From Serpens gallinarum (lineage in GTDB: Bacteria > Pseudomonadota > Gammaproteobacteria > Pseudomonadales > Pseudomonadaceae): a stretch of DNA of 64,000 nt. The position numbers and the translations under genes are program-made. Positions 30,193 through 40,300 of this stretch are shown in pieces (the stretch's first letter is position 1; each line of letters begins with the position of its first letter). A model generated the notes under the pieces. That model did no database searches, had not been told where the DNA came from, and saw nothing but the letters and a program-made list of their open reading frames with translations. The stretch lies in assembly GCF_014836765.1 (NCBI RefSeq), contig NZ_JACSQG010000001.1, positions 987,029-1,051,028 on the forward strand, written 5' to 3'.

Positions 30193-30338
30193 TGGGGTTG
30201 GCCTGGTTGCGCTCTGGTCTCGCACATTTCCTGAACTCGTAATAGCCAAGCCGGTCGGATGATCCGGCAATGCGCGGTCGATCACGGCTGATGCATTGCT
30301 CGAGCATTTAGAGTGGCGGCCCTTGCGAGGTTCAACAT

Positions 30339-30623
30339 ATGCGTATCGATGCAATTCGGAGCTCGGCGCTCCCTAAGCGCCCCGGTCGATCTGGACGGGG
30401 GTGGCGTGCCTCCAACGCAGCCGACGCAGTGGACGAGGGGGTGGTCGAAACCCGACAACCCGTCATTGAGGGCGATTACCAGGCGGCGTCCAGTGCGCGC
30501 TCGATTCGCCCGGCCGCCGCCTTGCAGACTCCCAGTACCCGCGTGCTGCGAGCCTTGGAAAGCTATGCGTGTATTGCGGCCATGGTGGCCGAGCCTGGGG
30601 ATTACCTCGATACGTACGCCTGA
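30339..30623 (+). CDS. Small hypothetical protein
   Basis: A 94-residue protein starting MRIDAIRSS, with a Ser/Arg/Ala-rich, probably disordered middle and a C-terminal conserved-looking helix (STRVLRALESYACIAAM) ending in YLDTYA. Similar small proteins with a terminal YA occur in pseudomonads. No function or domain is known. No strong ribosome-binding site is seen, so confidence in expression is limited. Confidence 0.5.
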   Translation: MRIDAIRSSALPKRPGRSGRGWRASNAADAVDEGVVETRQPVIEGDYQAASSARSIRPAAALQTPSTRVLRALESYACIAAMVAEPGDYLDTYA

Positions 30624-30724
30624 CGCCTGACGCCTGCACGTTTGCGGGGCGGCGCAACGCCACTGTGGTTGCCCCACGGGCTACAATCCGCGTCATCTCA
30701 AGTTGAGTCAGGCTTTATTTCCAC

Positions 30725-31585
30725 GTGTTGCCCTACTTTATCGGCTGTCCATCCTGGAGCGAAGCAGGCTGGCGGGGTCAGCTTTACCCCGAGAACGCCC
30801 GCGCCGCTGATTTTCTTGGCCACTACTGCCAGGTCTTCAATGCCGTTGAAGGCAATACCACCTTCTACGCCCGTCCCGCCCCGGCAACCGTGCAACGTTG
30901 GGTTGAGCGCATGCCCACGGGGTTTCACTTTTGCGCCAAGCTGCCCCGCGACATCAGTCACGAGGGCGATTTGCGCAGTCAGTTCAGCGCCACGGACAGC
31001 TTCCTGAGTTTGCTGGCTCCCCTGGGTGAGCGAGTCTCACCGTTGTGGTTGCAGTTACCGGCCGCATTTGGCCCGGCGCGCCTGGGCGAACTGGCTGCCT
31101 GGCTGGATGAATTCCAGCAGCGCCGAATTGCCGTCGAAGTTCGCAACCCGGCGTTTTTTGCCAAGGGCGAAGAGGAGCGCGCGCTGAATCGCCTGTTGCA
31201 CGAGCGTGGGGTGGAACGTATCTGTCTCGACGCCCGCGCCCTGTTCAGTCACTGCTCCGAGGATCCGGCGGTCTTGCATGCTCAAGCCAAGAAACCACGC
31301 GTGCCGGTGCGCCCGGCGGCCTTTGGTAACCAGCCCCAGGTGCGATTTATCGGCGGTCCGGATTTGGCTGCCAACCAGCGCTTCCTGGCGCCTTGGGTGG
31401 ACAAGGTGGCTGGCTGGATCGAGGAGGGACTGGCACCGCATGTTTTCCTGCATACGCCGGATAACCTGCTGGCGCCGACCCTGGCCCGACAGTTTCACGC
31501 CGCCTTGAGCGTTCGCCTGCCAGGCCTTCCCGCGCTGGCGCAAAGCCCACAGGAAGCCGCCGAAGAGCAGCTCGGCTTGTTTTAA
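30725..31585 (+). CDS. DUF72 family protein (YecE-like TIM barrel)
   Basis: A 286-residue protein with the DUF72 pattern: FIGCPSWSEAGWRGQLYPENA at the start (N-terminal strand and loop), YCQVFNAVEGNTTFYARP, PTGFHFCAKLPRDISH, AVEVRNPAFF. Structures of the family show a TIM barrel resembling sugar-phosphate isomerases, but the activity is unknown. The start is taken as GTG at 30725, the first possible codon before the conserved strand; TTG at 30728 is equally possible. It is followed 68 bases later by the PEP-mutase-like gene. Confidence 0.85.
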   Translation: MLPYFIGCPSWSEAGWRGQLYPENARAADFLGHYCQVFNAVEGNTTFYARPAPATVQRWVERMPTGFHFCAKLPRDISHEGDLRSQFSATDSFLSLLAPLGERVSPLWLQLPAAFGPARLGELAAWLDEFQQRRIAVEVRNPAFFAKGEEERALNRLLHERGVERICLDARALFSHCSEDPAVLHAQAKKPRVPVRPAAFGNQPQVRFIGGPDLAANQRFLAPWVDKVAGWIEEGLAPHVFLHTPDNLLAPTLARQFHAALSVRLPGLPALAQSPQEAAEEQLGLF

Positions 31586-31653
31586 CGGCGAGTGGCAATC
31601 GCGCTTCAAGCAGGGCTGCTAAGGTGCAACGTGGACTGTGGAAGGAGCGAACG

Positions 31654-32484
31654 ATGGCCACCCAAGCACAACGTGCTGAAACCTTTCGAGCCCTGGAACA
31701 GCGCAATCAGTTGCTGGTTCTGCCCAATCCGTGGGATGCCGGGTCGGCAAAAATTCTTGCTTCATTGGGTTTCGAGGCGCTGGCGTCCAGCAATGCCGGT
31801 TTGGCCTTTTCCCTGGGGCGTTGCGACGGTGAAGGTCGCATCAGCCGCCAAGAGGCGCTCGCCAATGCGCGCGCCATTGTCGAAGCAACCGATCTGCCGG
31901 TCGCCGCCGATCTTGAAAACGGTTATGGCGATACGCCGGATGATTGTGCACTGACTATTCAGCAGGCCGCCGAGGTCGGCTTGATTGGGGCTTCGATCGA
32001 GGACGCCAGCGGTAATCCCCTGGCGCCGATCTATCCCCTGGAACTGGCGGTGGAGCGCATTCAGGCGGCGGCACAGGCGGCGCGCAGCCTGGATTTCCCG
32101 TTCAGCCTGTGCGCGCGGGCAGAAAACTACTTGCATGGTCGTCCCGACCTCGACGATACCGTGCGCCGCTTACAGGCCTTCGCCGCAGCCGGTGCCGATG
32201 TGCTGTATGCCCCGGGGTTGACGCATCGACAGCAAATCATCGCGGTGGTCCAGGCAGTGGCGCCCAAACCGGTGACCGTTATGGTGGGAATCGCGGGCTT
32301 GCAGCTGTCGTTGGTCGGCCTGGCGGAAGTGGGCGTGCGACGAGTATGTCTGGGGTCCAGTCTGGCGCGGGTTGCCTACGGCTCGTTTTATCAGGCGGCC
32401 GGCGAGCTGGCCCGACGCGGTAGCTTGCACATAACCCGGCAAGCCATCTCGCTTGAACGCCTGAATGATCTGTTGCGTTATTAG
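31654..32484 (+). CDS. Isocitrate lyase/PEP mutase superfamily protein
   Basis: A 276-residue enzyme of the isocitrate lyase/phosphoenolpyruvate mutase superfamily, closest in layout to oxaloacetate decarboxylase or carboxyphosphonoenolpyruvate-type members. Visible: NPWDAGSAKILASLGF, the metal-site segment VAADLENGYGD, IEDASGN, RAENYLHGRPDLDDTVRRL and ADVLYAPGL. The isocitrate-lyase catalytic KKCGH loop is absent, so it is not isocitrate lyase. The true substrate is unknown. Start: ATG at 31654 after AAGGAG. The extensin-like gene begins three bases after its stop. Confidence 0.82.
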   Translation: MATQAQRAETFRALEQRNQLLVLPNPWDAGSAKILASLGFEALASSNAGLAFSLGRCDGEGRISRQEALANARAIVEATDLPVAADLENGYGDTPDDCALTIQQAAEVGLIGASIEDASGNPLAPIYPLELAVERIQAAAQAARSLDFPFSLCARAENYLHGRPDLDDTVRRLQAFAAAGADVLYAPGLTHRQQIIAVVQAVAPKPVTVMVGIAGLQLSLVGLAEVGVRRVCLGSSLARVAYGSFYQAAGELARRGSLHITRQAISLERLNDLLRY

Positions 32485-32487
32485 GGC

Positions 32488-33174
32488 ATGCGCATCGGCC
32501 TGCTGCTGATCGTGCTGGTGCTGGTTGGCGTGCCGTGGGCTATCAACCGCGGCTGGCTTGACGTGCCACCGCGCTGGGACCCGTGGGCGCCGCTGGATGT
32601 GCACGCTCCGCGCAATCTATTGACCGGCTTCAAGCTGTGGCGCCTGCAGAATGAGCCCCAGCTGTGCGAGGCAGCTCTGCAATCCAGCTCGCTGCGTTAT
32701 ACGCATCAGCCCGACAGCTCACCTGCTGCGCAATGCCCTCTGGAGAATGTGCTGCGCATTACGGGTTCCGAGCTGGGTTTCAACCAGAGCTTTCTGGCCA
32801 CCTGCAGGCTGGCAGTGGCGTTTGCGCTGTTCGAGCGGCATGGCCTGCAGCCAGCCGCTCAAGCCGTGTTTGGTCAGCCCGTGGTTCGTCTCGAACACTA
32901 CGGCAGTTTCGCCTGCCGGAACATCGGCGGCAGCCAGCGGCGTAGTCAGCATGCGTTGGCCAATGCTCTGGATATGGCCGCCTTTCGCCTGCGGGATGGC
33001 CGACGCATCAGCGTGCTCAACGACTGGCAGGGTGCGACGAAGGAAGCGCTGTTTTTGCGCCGGGTGCATCAGGCGGCGTGTGAGCATTTCAAGATCACCC
33101 TCGGCCCGGAGTACAACGTCGCCCATCGCGATCACTTTCATGTGGATATGGGCGGTTTTCGCATGTGCCGCTGA
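32488..33174 (+). CDS. Extensin-like family protein (LAS/M15-type putative Zn peptidase domain)
   Basis: A 228-residue membrane-anchored protein: one N-terminal hydrophobic helix (about 3-18), then an extensin-like C-terminal domain. Zinc-peptidase landmarks of the LAS fold are present: H155 and D162 in SQHALANALDM, and H216/H218 in HRDHFHVD. Six cysteines suggest periplasmic disulfides. Likely acts on the cell wall or a periplasmic peptide; substrate unknown. It starts three bases after the previous stop, so translation is probably coupled. Confidence 0.8.
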   Translation: MRIGLLLIVLVLVGVPWAINRGWLDVPPRWDPWAPLDVHAPRNLLTGFKLWRLQNEPQLCEAALQSSSLRYTHQPDSSPAAQCPLENVLRITGSELGFNQSFLATCRLAVAFALFERHGLQPAAQAVFGQPVVRLEHYGSFACRNIGGSQRRSQHALANALDMAAFRLRDGRRISVLNDWQGATKEALFLRRVHQAACEHFKITLGPEYNVAHRDHFHVDMGGFRMCR

Positions 33175-33271
33175 GGGAAGCGATTACCCCCGCCGTGCTT
33201 CAGGCAGCGCAGTGGCTGCGCCTCTGGCACAATGCGCGCCGTTTTCCGGTCATCCGTTGTGAGTCCCTTCA

Positions 33272-34057
33272 ATGTCCGTGTCTCTACCCACCATTCGCGT
33301 CGAACCCCTTGAGCCCCGCTTTGCCGAGGCGGCCCAGCGCTGGGCCGAACGGCTGGGTCTGACATTGGGCGGCGAGGCAGAATATGCCCTGCAACAGGGT
33401 GAGCAAGGTTTGCAACTGGCAGAGCTGGGGCCCAAGGCACCGGGGCCGGTGCGGGTGGACTTTGTCGAGGGCGCAGTGGCCCACCGGCGATTGTTTGGTG
33501 GCGGCAGCGGGCAGATGATTGCCAAGGCGGTCGGCGTGCAGAGCGGCGTGCGTCCACGGGTACTCGATGCCACCGCCGGGCTGGGGCGTGACGCCTTCGT
33601 GCTGGCCTCGCTGGGCTGTGAGTTGCAATTGATCGAGCGCCAGCCGCTGATCGCTGCGCTGCTTGAAGACGGCCTGCAACGGGCGTTGGGTGATCCGGAC
33701 GTGGCCTCGATTGCGGCGCGCATGCAACTGCACCAAGGCAACGCCATTGAGCGGATGCAGAATTGGCAGGGTGAACCCCCGCAGGTGATTTACCTCGACC
33801 CGATGTTTCCGCACCGCGACAAGAGCGCGCTGGTGAAAAAGGAAATGCGCCTGTTCCGCCCCTTTGTCGGCGACGACCTGGACGCGCCGGCGCTGCTGAC
33901 CGCCGCGCTGGCGCTGGCCTCCCACCGCGTGGTGGTCAAACGCCCACGCAAGGCACCGATTATCGACGGCCCCAAGCCCGGCTACAGCCTGGAGGGCAAG
34001 TCCAGCCGCTATGACATCTACCCGCTGAAAACGCTGCAGCCTCAGCGCAGCGAGTGA
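33272..34057 (+). CDS. rsmJ: 16S rRNA (guanine(1516)-N(2))-methyltransferase RsmJ
   Basis: SAM-dependent methyltransferase of 261 residues that modifies G1516 of 16S rRNA. SAM motif I lies in [19 protein letters not shown]; motif IV is [20 protein letters not shown], diagnostic of this family. The C-terminus has KRPRKAPII, also typical. It stands between the extensin-like gene and an exported protein. Confidence 0.93.
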   Translation: MSVSLPTIRVEPLEPRFAEAAQRWAERLGLTLGGEAEYALQQGEQGLQLAELGPKAPGPVRVDFVEGAVAHRRLFGGGSGQMIAKAVGVQSGVRPRVLDATAGLGRDAFVLASLGCELQLIERQPLIAALLEDGLQRALGDPDVASIAARMQLHQGNAIERMQNWQGEPPQVIYLDPMFPHRDKSALVKKEMRLFRPFVGDDLDAPALLTAALALASHRVVVKRPRKAPIIDGPKPGYSLEGKSSRYDIYPLKTLQPQRSE

Positions 34058-34150
34058 GGCGCTGGTCGCGCAAATGGCTGCATTCCAATAACGGCATTTT
34101 TTTATGCTTAAATTGGTTTCATGGGGGGCCATCCATACGAGGATACCGTC

Positions 34151-34792
34151 ATGAATACCAAGACTCTGCTTTTGCTGCTGTGCGGATTGTTGCTTCAACC
34201 GGCTTGGAGTTATGCGGACGCAGGGCAGGCTTATACCGCACCCGCAGTAGCCGATTCCAAAGCTCTTTCTACACGACTGGCGTTGCGAGATCTGTGGGTC
34301 GAGCATGTGTTCTGGGTGCGCAGTTATGTGATTGCCAACCAGGTCGGCGAGGCGGCAGCAGCCAAGGTCGCAACCACTGAAGTCGTGGCCAATGCCACGG
34401 CTATCGCCAACAGCATCGCGCCGCTGTACGGCCAGCCGGCCGCCGACCAGCTGCTCGACCTGTTGGCCGGGCACTGGGGGGCGGTAAAGCAGTACAGCGA
34501 TGCCGTGGTTGCGAAGAATGAAGCTGGGAAGGATGCCGCAGTCGCTGAGCTGACCAGTAACGCCAAGGCCATCGCGGTATTCCTGGCTTCGGCCAATCCG
34601 AATTTGCCAGAAAACACCCTGGTAGCCATGCTCAATGCCCATGGCGGGCACCATATCGCGCAGATCGACCAATTGGCGAAAAAGGACTACGCCGGCGAAG
34701 CCAGAACCTGGCAAGCCATGCGTGAACATATGTTGGTGCTGGGCGACACCTTGACTGCGGCATTGGTCAAGCAGTTCCCGGATAAGTTCTAA
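34151..34792 (+). CDS. Exported all-helical protein of unknown function
   Basis: A 213-residue protein with a clear Sec signal peptide (LLLLLCGLLLQPAWSYA) and a mature part predicted to be helical. A pattern of the kind LWxEHVxWVRxY ... YGxxAxDQLLxLLxxH ... FLxSANPxLPxxTLxxMLxxH ... LxxALxKQFPDKF is visible, seen in other uncharacterised bacterial proteins. Its repeated His residues could bind a metal, but this is speculation. The ATG at 34151 begins the signal peptide. It precedes a SufR-like regulator with a hairpin in the gap. Confidence 0.65.
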   Translation: MNTKTLLLLLCGLLLQPAWSYADAGQAYTAPAVADSKALSTRLALRDLWVEHVFWVRSYVIANQVGEAAAAKVATTEVVANATAIANSIAPLYGQPAADQLLDLLAGHWGAVKQYSDAVVAKNEAGKDAAVAELTSNAKAIAVFLASANPNLPENTLVAMLNAHGGHHIAQIDQLAKKDYAGEARTWQAMREHMLVLGDTLTAALVKQFPDKF

Positions 34793-34799
34793 CCGGTCG

Positions 34800-34823
34800 G
34801 GGAGGGCGTTGCGGCGCCTTCCC
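34800..34823 (+). terminator. Hairpin between exported protein gene and regulator gene
   Basis: GGGAGGGCG / CGCCTTCCC, 9 pairs with one G-U, six-base loop; no T run. It may be an attenuating or 3'-stabilising structure. Confidence 0.4.
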
Positions 34824-34843
34824 TCCACTCCGCGGGGTGATAC

Positions 34844-35470
34844 ATGTTCCAGGGGTTGGGGCGTACGCAGCAGGATCTGCTGAGCGCTCTACTGTATCAG
34901 CCGTCAGGCATGAGCATTGAGGCGTTAGCCCAGCAATTGGCGGTGACGCGGACCGCAGTGCGCCAGCATCTGGCTGCGCTGGAGCGCGACGGACTGATTC
35001 ACCGTGGCGGCACCCGGCCGACCGGACGACGGCCCGAGCAGTTGTATGTGCTCAGCACGGCTGGCCAGGAGCTGTTTCCGCGGCAATATCGGCTATTGGC
35101 CAGCCTGCTGATAGGCGAGGTTGCCCAAGTTCTGGGGCGAGAGGGGCTGATTGCCGTATTGCGCAGCCTGGGTAAACGGCTCGCCAGCAATCTGGAGCAG
35201 CAGGCGGTCAGCGAGGAGCGAATCGTCGGCCATATGAACCAGGCCGGTTACGAGGCTGAGGTGTTCTTTCGCAGTGCGGGAGAGCCGGAAATCGTCGCGC
35301 ACAACTGCGTGTTCCACCAATTGGCCAATGCCCATCCGGAAGTCTGCGAGCTTGATCTGGCATTGATTGGCACCTTGGGCCAGGCAGAGGTGGAGCATCT
35401 GGAGTGCATGCTGCGCGGCGGGCAGGTCTGCCGCTTCCGGTTGCGCAGCACCCCCGATGACGAGCCGTGA
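34844..35470 (+). CDS. SufR-like winged-helix regulator with C-terminal cysteine cluster
   Basis: A 208-residue regulator. The N-terminal winged helix (about 10-70) has SIEALAQQLAVTRTAVRQHLAALERDGL as the recognition region. The C-terminal half has C155-X12-C168-X27-C196, with an extra C188, a layout resembling the Fe-S ligand set of SufR-type repressors (HNCVFH ... HPEVCELD ... GGQVCRFRL). It may sense iron-sulfur status or redox. No suf or isc genes are in the window, so its targets are unknown; the adjacent exported-protein gene is a candidate. Confidence 0.78.
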   Translation: MFQGLGRTQQDLLSALLYQPSGMSIEALAQQLAVTRTAVRQHLAALERDGLIHRGGTRPTGRRPEQLYVLSTAGQELFPRQYRLLASLLIGEVAQVLGREGLIAVLRSLGKRLASNLEQQAVSEERIVGHMNQAGYEAEVFFRSAGEPEIVAHNCVFHQLANAHPEVCELDLALIGTLGQAEVEHLECMLRGGQVCRFRLRSTPDDEP

Positions 35471-35519
35471 CGCAATGTCAGCCGGTCTGGAGCCGCTACT
35501 ACGCTGTTTTGCTTGCAGC

Positions 35520-36155
35520 TCAGACGCTGTAGGCCCTGATAAATAACCCCACCACCTCGCGCACATGCCGCTCGGCTTCCTCGTTGCCCTGGCAAGTGGC
35601 GCAGCCGATCAGCTGGCGAAAATTGTGGCCGCCTTTGAGCAGCGAGCAAAAATGTTCGGCGGCAGCCTGTGGGTTGGTGATGCGCAGTGTGCCGGCCTGG
35701 TCGGCCTGATGCATCACGCGCTCCATCTTGTCGAGGATGCGCTGCGGCCCGGCGGCGTAAAAAAGCTGGACGAGCTGAGGGTTGGGCTTGGCTAGGGTGA
35801 ACATCAAGCGATGCATGGCCAGGGATTCTTCGCTGCTGATCAGCGCGTGAAAGGCGCGACCAATGGCCACAAGGTGGGCGTCGATGGGTTCGGCAGCGCT
35901 CGGTTCGGTGAACAGCTGCGGTAGCTGCTCCTCGCACTTGGCTTCCACCGCCGCGCAAAACAGTGTGTCCTTGTCGGTGAAGTGGCTGTAAACGGTGAGT
36001 TTGGAGACGCCGGCCTCACGGGCGATGGCGTCCATGCTGCTGCCCTCATAGCCGTGGCGCAGGAATAACGACTTGGCCGCTTCGAGGATGGCCTGGCGTT
36101 TTGCCGGGTCTTTAGGACGACCCGGGCCCTGATTGGGTAAAGCGTGCTCAGACAT
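35520..36155 (-). CDS. TetR-family repressor, divergent from RND pump genes
   Basis: A 211-residue TetR-type regulator. The HTH lies at about residues 20-65 (AILEAAKSLFLRHGYEGSSMDAIAREAGVSKLTVYSHF). The rest is the ligand-binding domain. The start at 36155 gives MSEHALPNQ; a longer frame would run through the promoter region. Its divergence from a MexJK-like adaptor-pump operon and an intervening inverted repeat suggest that it represses that operon and itself, as MexL does for mexJK in P. aeruginosa. Confidence 0.87.
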   Translation of the reverse strand: MSEHALPNQGPGRPKDPAKRQAILEAAKSLFLRHGYEGSSMDAIAREAGVSKLTVYSHFTDKDTLFCAAVEAKCEEQLPQLFTEPSAAEPIDAHLVAIGRAFHALISSEESLAMHRLMFTLAKPNPQLVQLFYAAGPQRILDKMERVMHQADQAGTLRITNPQAAAEHFCSLLKGGHNFRQLIGCATCQGNEEAERHVREVVGLFIRAYSV

Positions 36156-36163
36156 GTGTTCTC

Positions 36164-36219
36164 GTACTGGACGGTTGGGGTGACTGTTTTTACTATACCC
36201 GTCAGTACAATTATTCCAA
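36164..36219. promoter_or_regulatory. Divergent promoter/operator region of tetR and RND operon
   Basis: Arms GTACTGGACGG (36164-36174) and CCGTCAGTAC (about 36199-36208) form an inverted repeat with one unpaired G. On the minus strand TTGGAA (36214-36219), a 16-base spacer and TATAGT (36192-36197) make a good promoter for the tetR gene, overlapped by the right arm. A TACAAT at 36206-36211 could be the -10 for the pump operon. Confidence 0.5.
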
Positions 36220-36246
36220 TACGCCTCTGCGCGAAAGGTCACCCTC

Positions 36247-37350
36247 ATGTTTCGTCATGTTCTGTCTCTCGCTCTGCCTGTCTCTTTAATCGCTCTGCTA
36301 GGCGCATGCGGCAATGGTCAAGAGGTGGAGGCGCCACCGCGTCCGGCAATGGTGGTGCAGCCGCAGCCGGCCGGCGCGTCGCTGGACACCTTTGCCGGCG
36401 AGGTTCGTGCACGGCTGGAGCCGGAGCTGGCCTTTCGAATCGGTGGCAAAGTGGCCAAGCGCCTGGTGGATGTCGGCGAGCGGGTGAAGAAGGACCAGCC
36501 GCTGGCTGAGCTGGACCCGCAGGACGTGCGCTTGCAGCTTGAAGCGGTACGCGCCCAGGTGGCCGCCGCCGAGGCCAATCTGCAGCTGGCCAGCGCCGAG
36601 CGTGACCGGTATCGCACGCTGCTGGAGCGGCAACTGGTCAGTCGCTCGCATTTCGACAATGCCGAAAACAGCTACCGCTCCGCCGCGGCGCAACTCAAGC
36701 AGATTCAGGCCCAGTACGACGTGGCACGCAACCAGGCAACCTATGCGGTGTTGCGCGCGTCGGAAGATGGCGTGATCGCCACACGGCGCATCGAGGTCGG
36801 TCAGGTCGTCGCAGCCGGGCAGACGGTGTTTACCCTGGCTGCCGATGGCGAGCGGGAAGTGGTGATCAGCCTGCCGGAACAGGCGCTGGACCGCTACCGC
36901 ATCGGCCAGGACGTCACCGTACAGCTCTGGTCGCATCTGCAGCAGCGTTATCCGGGACGCATTCGCGAACTGTCACCGGCCGCCGATCCGCAGTCGCGCA
37001 CCTTTGCTGCACGGGTCGCCTTTCAGGATGCCGACGTACCGGCCGATCTGGGCCAGAGCGCCCGGGTGTTCATTCGCAATGCTGAAGACGTGCCGCTGGC
37101 GGTGCCGCTGTCGGCGGTCTCGGCCGAAGGCGGACAGCCTTTTGTCTGGGTGGTAGCTCCGAAGACGGCCACCCTGGAGCGTCGTCCGGTGCGCCTGGGT
37201 GCCTACGGCGAACGTCAGGTGCCGGTTCTCGAAGGCCTGCGGGAACATGAGTGGGTGGTGGCTGCCGGCGTGCATGTGCTGCGCGAAGGACAGAAGGTGC
37301 GCCCGGTGGACCGCGACAACCGGCTTGTCGAGCTGGCGGCTGGGGAGTAG
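36247..37350 (+). CDS. RND efflux periplasmic adaptor subunit (MexJ-like lipoprotein)
   Basis: Membrane-fusion protein of 367 residues. Lipobox LGAC with the acyl-Cys at residue 21; then a barrel-sandwich (biotinyl-lipoyl) domain split by a coiled-coil hairpin of about residues 95-160, and beta-barrel plus membrane-proximal domains to the end. It should bridge the inner-membrane pump to an outer-membrane channel. The pump gene follows after six bases. The same TetR-adaptor-pump arrangement lies near rsmJ in P. aeruginosa (mexL-mexJ-mexK). Confidence 0.9.
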   Translation: MFRHVLSLALPVSLIALLGACGNGQEVEAPPRPAMVVQPQPAGASLDTFAGEVRARLEPELAFRIGGKVAKRLVDVGERVKKDQPLAELDPQDVRLQLEAVRAQVAAAEANLQLASAERDRYRTLLERQLVSRSHFDNAENSYRSAAAQLKQIQAQYDVARNQATYAVLRASEDGVIATRRIEVGQVVAAGQTVFTLAADGEREVVISLPEQALDRYRIGQDVTVQLWSHLQQRYPGRIRELSPAADPQSRTFAARVAFQDADVPADLGQSARVFIRNAEDVPLAVPLSAVSAEGGQPFVWVVAPKTATLERRPVRLGAYGERQVPVLEGLREHEWVVAAGVHVLREGQKVRPVDRDNRLVELAAGE

Positions 37351-37356
37351 GTCCGG

Positions 37357-40300
37357 ATGAAATTCAACTTGTCTGCCTGGGCGTTGCAGAATCGCTCCAT
37401 CGTGCTCTATCTCATGCTCTTGCTCGGGGTGGTCGGCGCGCTGTCCTACACCCAGCTGGGCCAGAGCGAAGACCCGCCGTTCACCTTCAAGGCCATGGTC
37501 ATCCAGACCCAGTGGCCGGGCGCCAGTGCCGAAGAAGTCTCGCGCCAGGTCACCGAGCGCATCGAGAAGAAGCTGATGGAAACCGGCGCCTACGAGCGCA
37601 TCGTGTCCTTCTCGCGGCCGGGCGAATCCCAGGTGACCTTCCTGGCCCGCGACTCCATGCATTCGGATGAGATTCCCGAGCTGTTCTATCAGGTGCGCAA
37701 GAAGATTGGCGACATTCGCCACACCCTGCCACCGGGGGCGATCGGTCCCTTTTTCAATGACGAATTCGGCACCACCTTCGGCAATATCTATGCACTGACC
37801 GGCGATGGTTTCGATTACGCGGTGCTCAAGGATTACGCCGACCGCATCCAGTTGCAGCTGCAGCGTGTCAAGGATGTCGGCAAGGTCGAACTACTCGGCT
37901 TGCAGGACGAGAAGATCTGGATCGAGCTGTCCAATACCAAACTGGCCACTCTTGGCCTGCCACTGGCTGCCGTGCAGCAGGCGCTGGAGGCGCAGAACGC
38001 CGTGGCGGCCGCCGGCTACTTCGAAACCCAGACCGACCGTATCCAGCTGCGCGTCAGCGGGCGCTTTGAAACCGTCGAGCAGATCCGCGCCTTTCCCATT
38101 CGCGTGGGGGATCGCACCTTCAACCTGGGTGACGTGGCCGAAGTACGCCGTGGTTTCAGCGATCCGCCGGCGCCGCGCATGCGTTTCATGGGTGAGGACG
38201 CCATTGGCCTGGCAGTGTCGATGCGTGAGGGCGGCAATATCCTCGTGCTCGGCGAAGCGCTGGAAACCGAGTTCAGCCGCCTGCAGCAAAGCCTGCCCGC
38301 CGGGATGCAGCTGAGCAAGGTGTCGGATCAGCCGGCGGCGGTGAAAACCGGCGTGGGCGAATTCATTCAGGTGCTGACCGAGGCGGTGATCATCGTCCTG
38401 CTGGTGAGCTTTTTCTCCCTGGGCCTGCGCACGGGCATGGTGGTGGCGCTGTCCATTCCGCTGGTACTGGCGATGACTTTTGCGGCCATGTACTACCTGG
38501 GCATCGGCCTGCACAAGATCTCCCTCGGCGCGCTGGTGCTGGCGCTGGGCCTGATGGTGGACGACGCGATCATCGCGGTGGAGATGATGGCCATCAAGAT
38601 GGAACAGGGTTACGACCGCCTCAAGGCGGCCAGTTTCGCGTGGACCAGCACGGCCTTTCCGATGCTCACCGGCACGCTGATCACCGCGGCAGGCTTCCTG
38701 CCGATTGCCACCGCGCAGTCCAGCACCGGCGAGTACACCCGCTCGATCTTCGAGGTGGTGACCATTGCCCTGCTGGTGTCGTGGATCGCCGCAGTGGTGT
38801 TCGTGCCCTACCTGGGCAACCGCCTGCTGCCGGACCTGGCCAAGCAGCACGCGGCCAAGCATGGCGGCGCCGCTGCCCATGACCCCTATGCCACGGCATT
38901 CTACAAGCGCGTGCGCCGGCTGATCACCTGGTGCGTACGGCGCCGCAAGACCGTGCTTGTCCTGACCCTCGCAGCGTTTTTCGGCTCGGTGCTGCTGTTC
39001 CGCCTGGTGCCCCAGCAGTTCTTCCCGCCTTCGGCGCGCCAGGAACTGATGGTGGATATCAAGCTCGCCGAGGGCGCTTCGCTGCGGGCTACCGAGCATG
39101 AAGTGCGCCGCCTGGAAGCCTTACTCGCCAGGCAACCCGGCCTGGAGAATTACACCGCGTATATCGGCAGCGGCTCGCCGCGCTTCTACCTGCCGCTGGA
39201 TCAGCAACTGCCGGCCACCAGCTTCGCCCAGTTTGTCGTGCTGGCCAGCTCCATCGAGGATCGCGAAGCGCTGCGTAGCTGGCTGATCGATACCGTCAAC
39301 GAAGAGTTTCCGACCTTGCGCACGCGAGTGTCCCGACTGGAAAACGGTCCGCCCGTGGGCTATCCGCTGCAGTTTCGGGTCAGTGGCGAGCATATCGATG
39401 AGGTGCGCGACCTGGCCCGCGAAGTGGCCGGGGTGGTACGCCAGAACGCCCATGTGACCAATGTGCACCTGGACTGGGAAGAACCCAGCAAGGTGATCCG
39501 CCTGGAGCTGGACCAGGAGCGCGCCCGCGCCCTGGGGGTGAATACCGCGTCGCTGTCGCGCTTTTTACAAAGCGCACTGAGCGGCTCGCGGGTCAGCCAG
39601 TTCCGCGAGGACAACGAGCTGATCGAAATCCTGCTGCGCGGCACCCTGGAGGATCGCCAGAGCCTGACGTTGCTGCCAAGCCTGGCGGTGCCTACCGACA
39701 GCGGCAGGAGTGTGCCGCTGTCGCAGGTGGCGACTCTGGAGTACGGTTTCGAGGAAGGCATCATCTGGCACCGCGACCGCCTGCCGACCGTGACCGTGCG
39801 CGCCGACATCTACGGTGCCGAACAGCCGGCCACGCTGGTGCAGGAGATCCTACCCCACCTGGCCGAACTGCGCGCCAACCTGCCGGATGGCTACCTCTTC
39901 GAGGTGGGCGGCACCGTGGAGGACTCCGCGCGTGGTCAGCGATCGGTGATGGCCGGCATGCCGCTGTTCGTGGTGGTGGTGATGAGCCTGCTGATGTTGC
40001 AACTGCGCAGCTTCTCGCGCTCGATCATGGTATTTCTCACCGCACCACTGGGGCTGATCGGTGTGACGCTGTTCCTGCTGATCTTCCAGCAGCCGTTCGG
40101 TTTCGTCGCCATGCTGGGCACCATTGCACTGTCGGGGATGATCATGCGCAACTCGGTGATTCTGGTGGATCAGATCGAGCAGGACATCACTGCCGGCCAC
40201 GAGCGCTGGACCGCGATCATCGACGCCACGGTACGGCGTTTCCGCCCCATCGTGCTCACCGCCATGGCGGCGGTGCTGGCCATGATCCCCTTGTCGCGCA

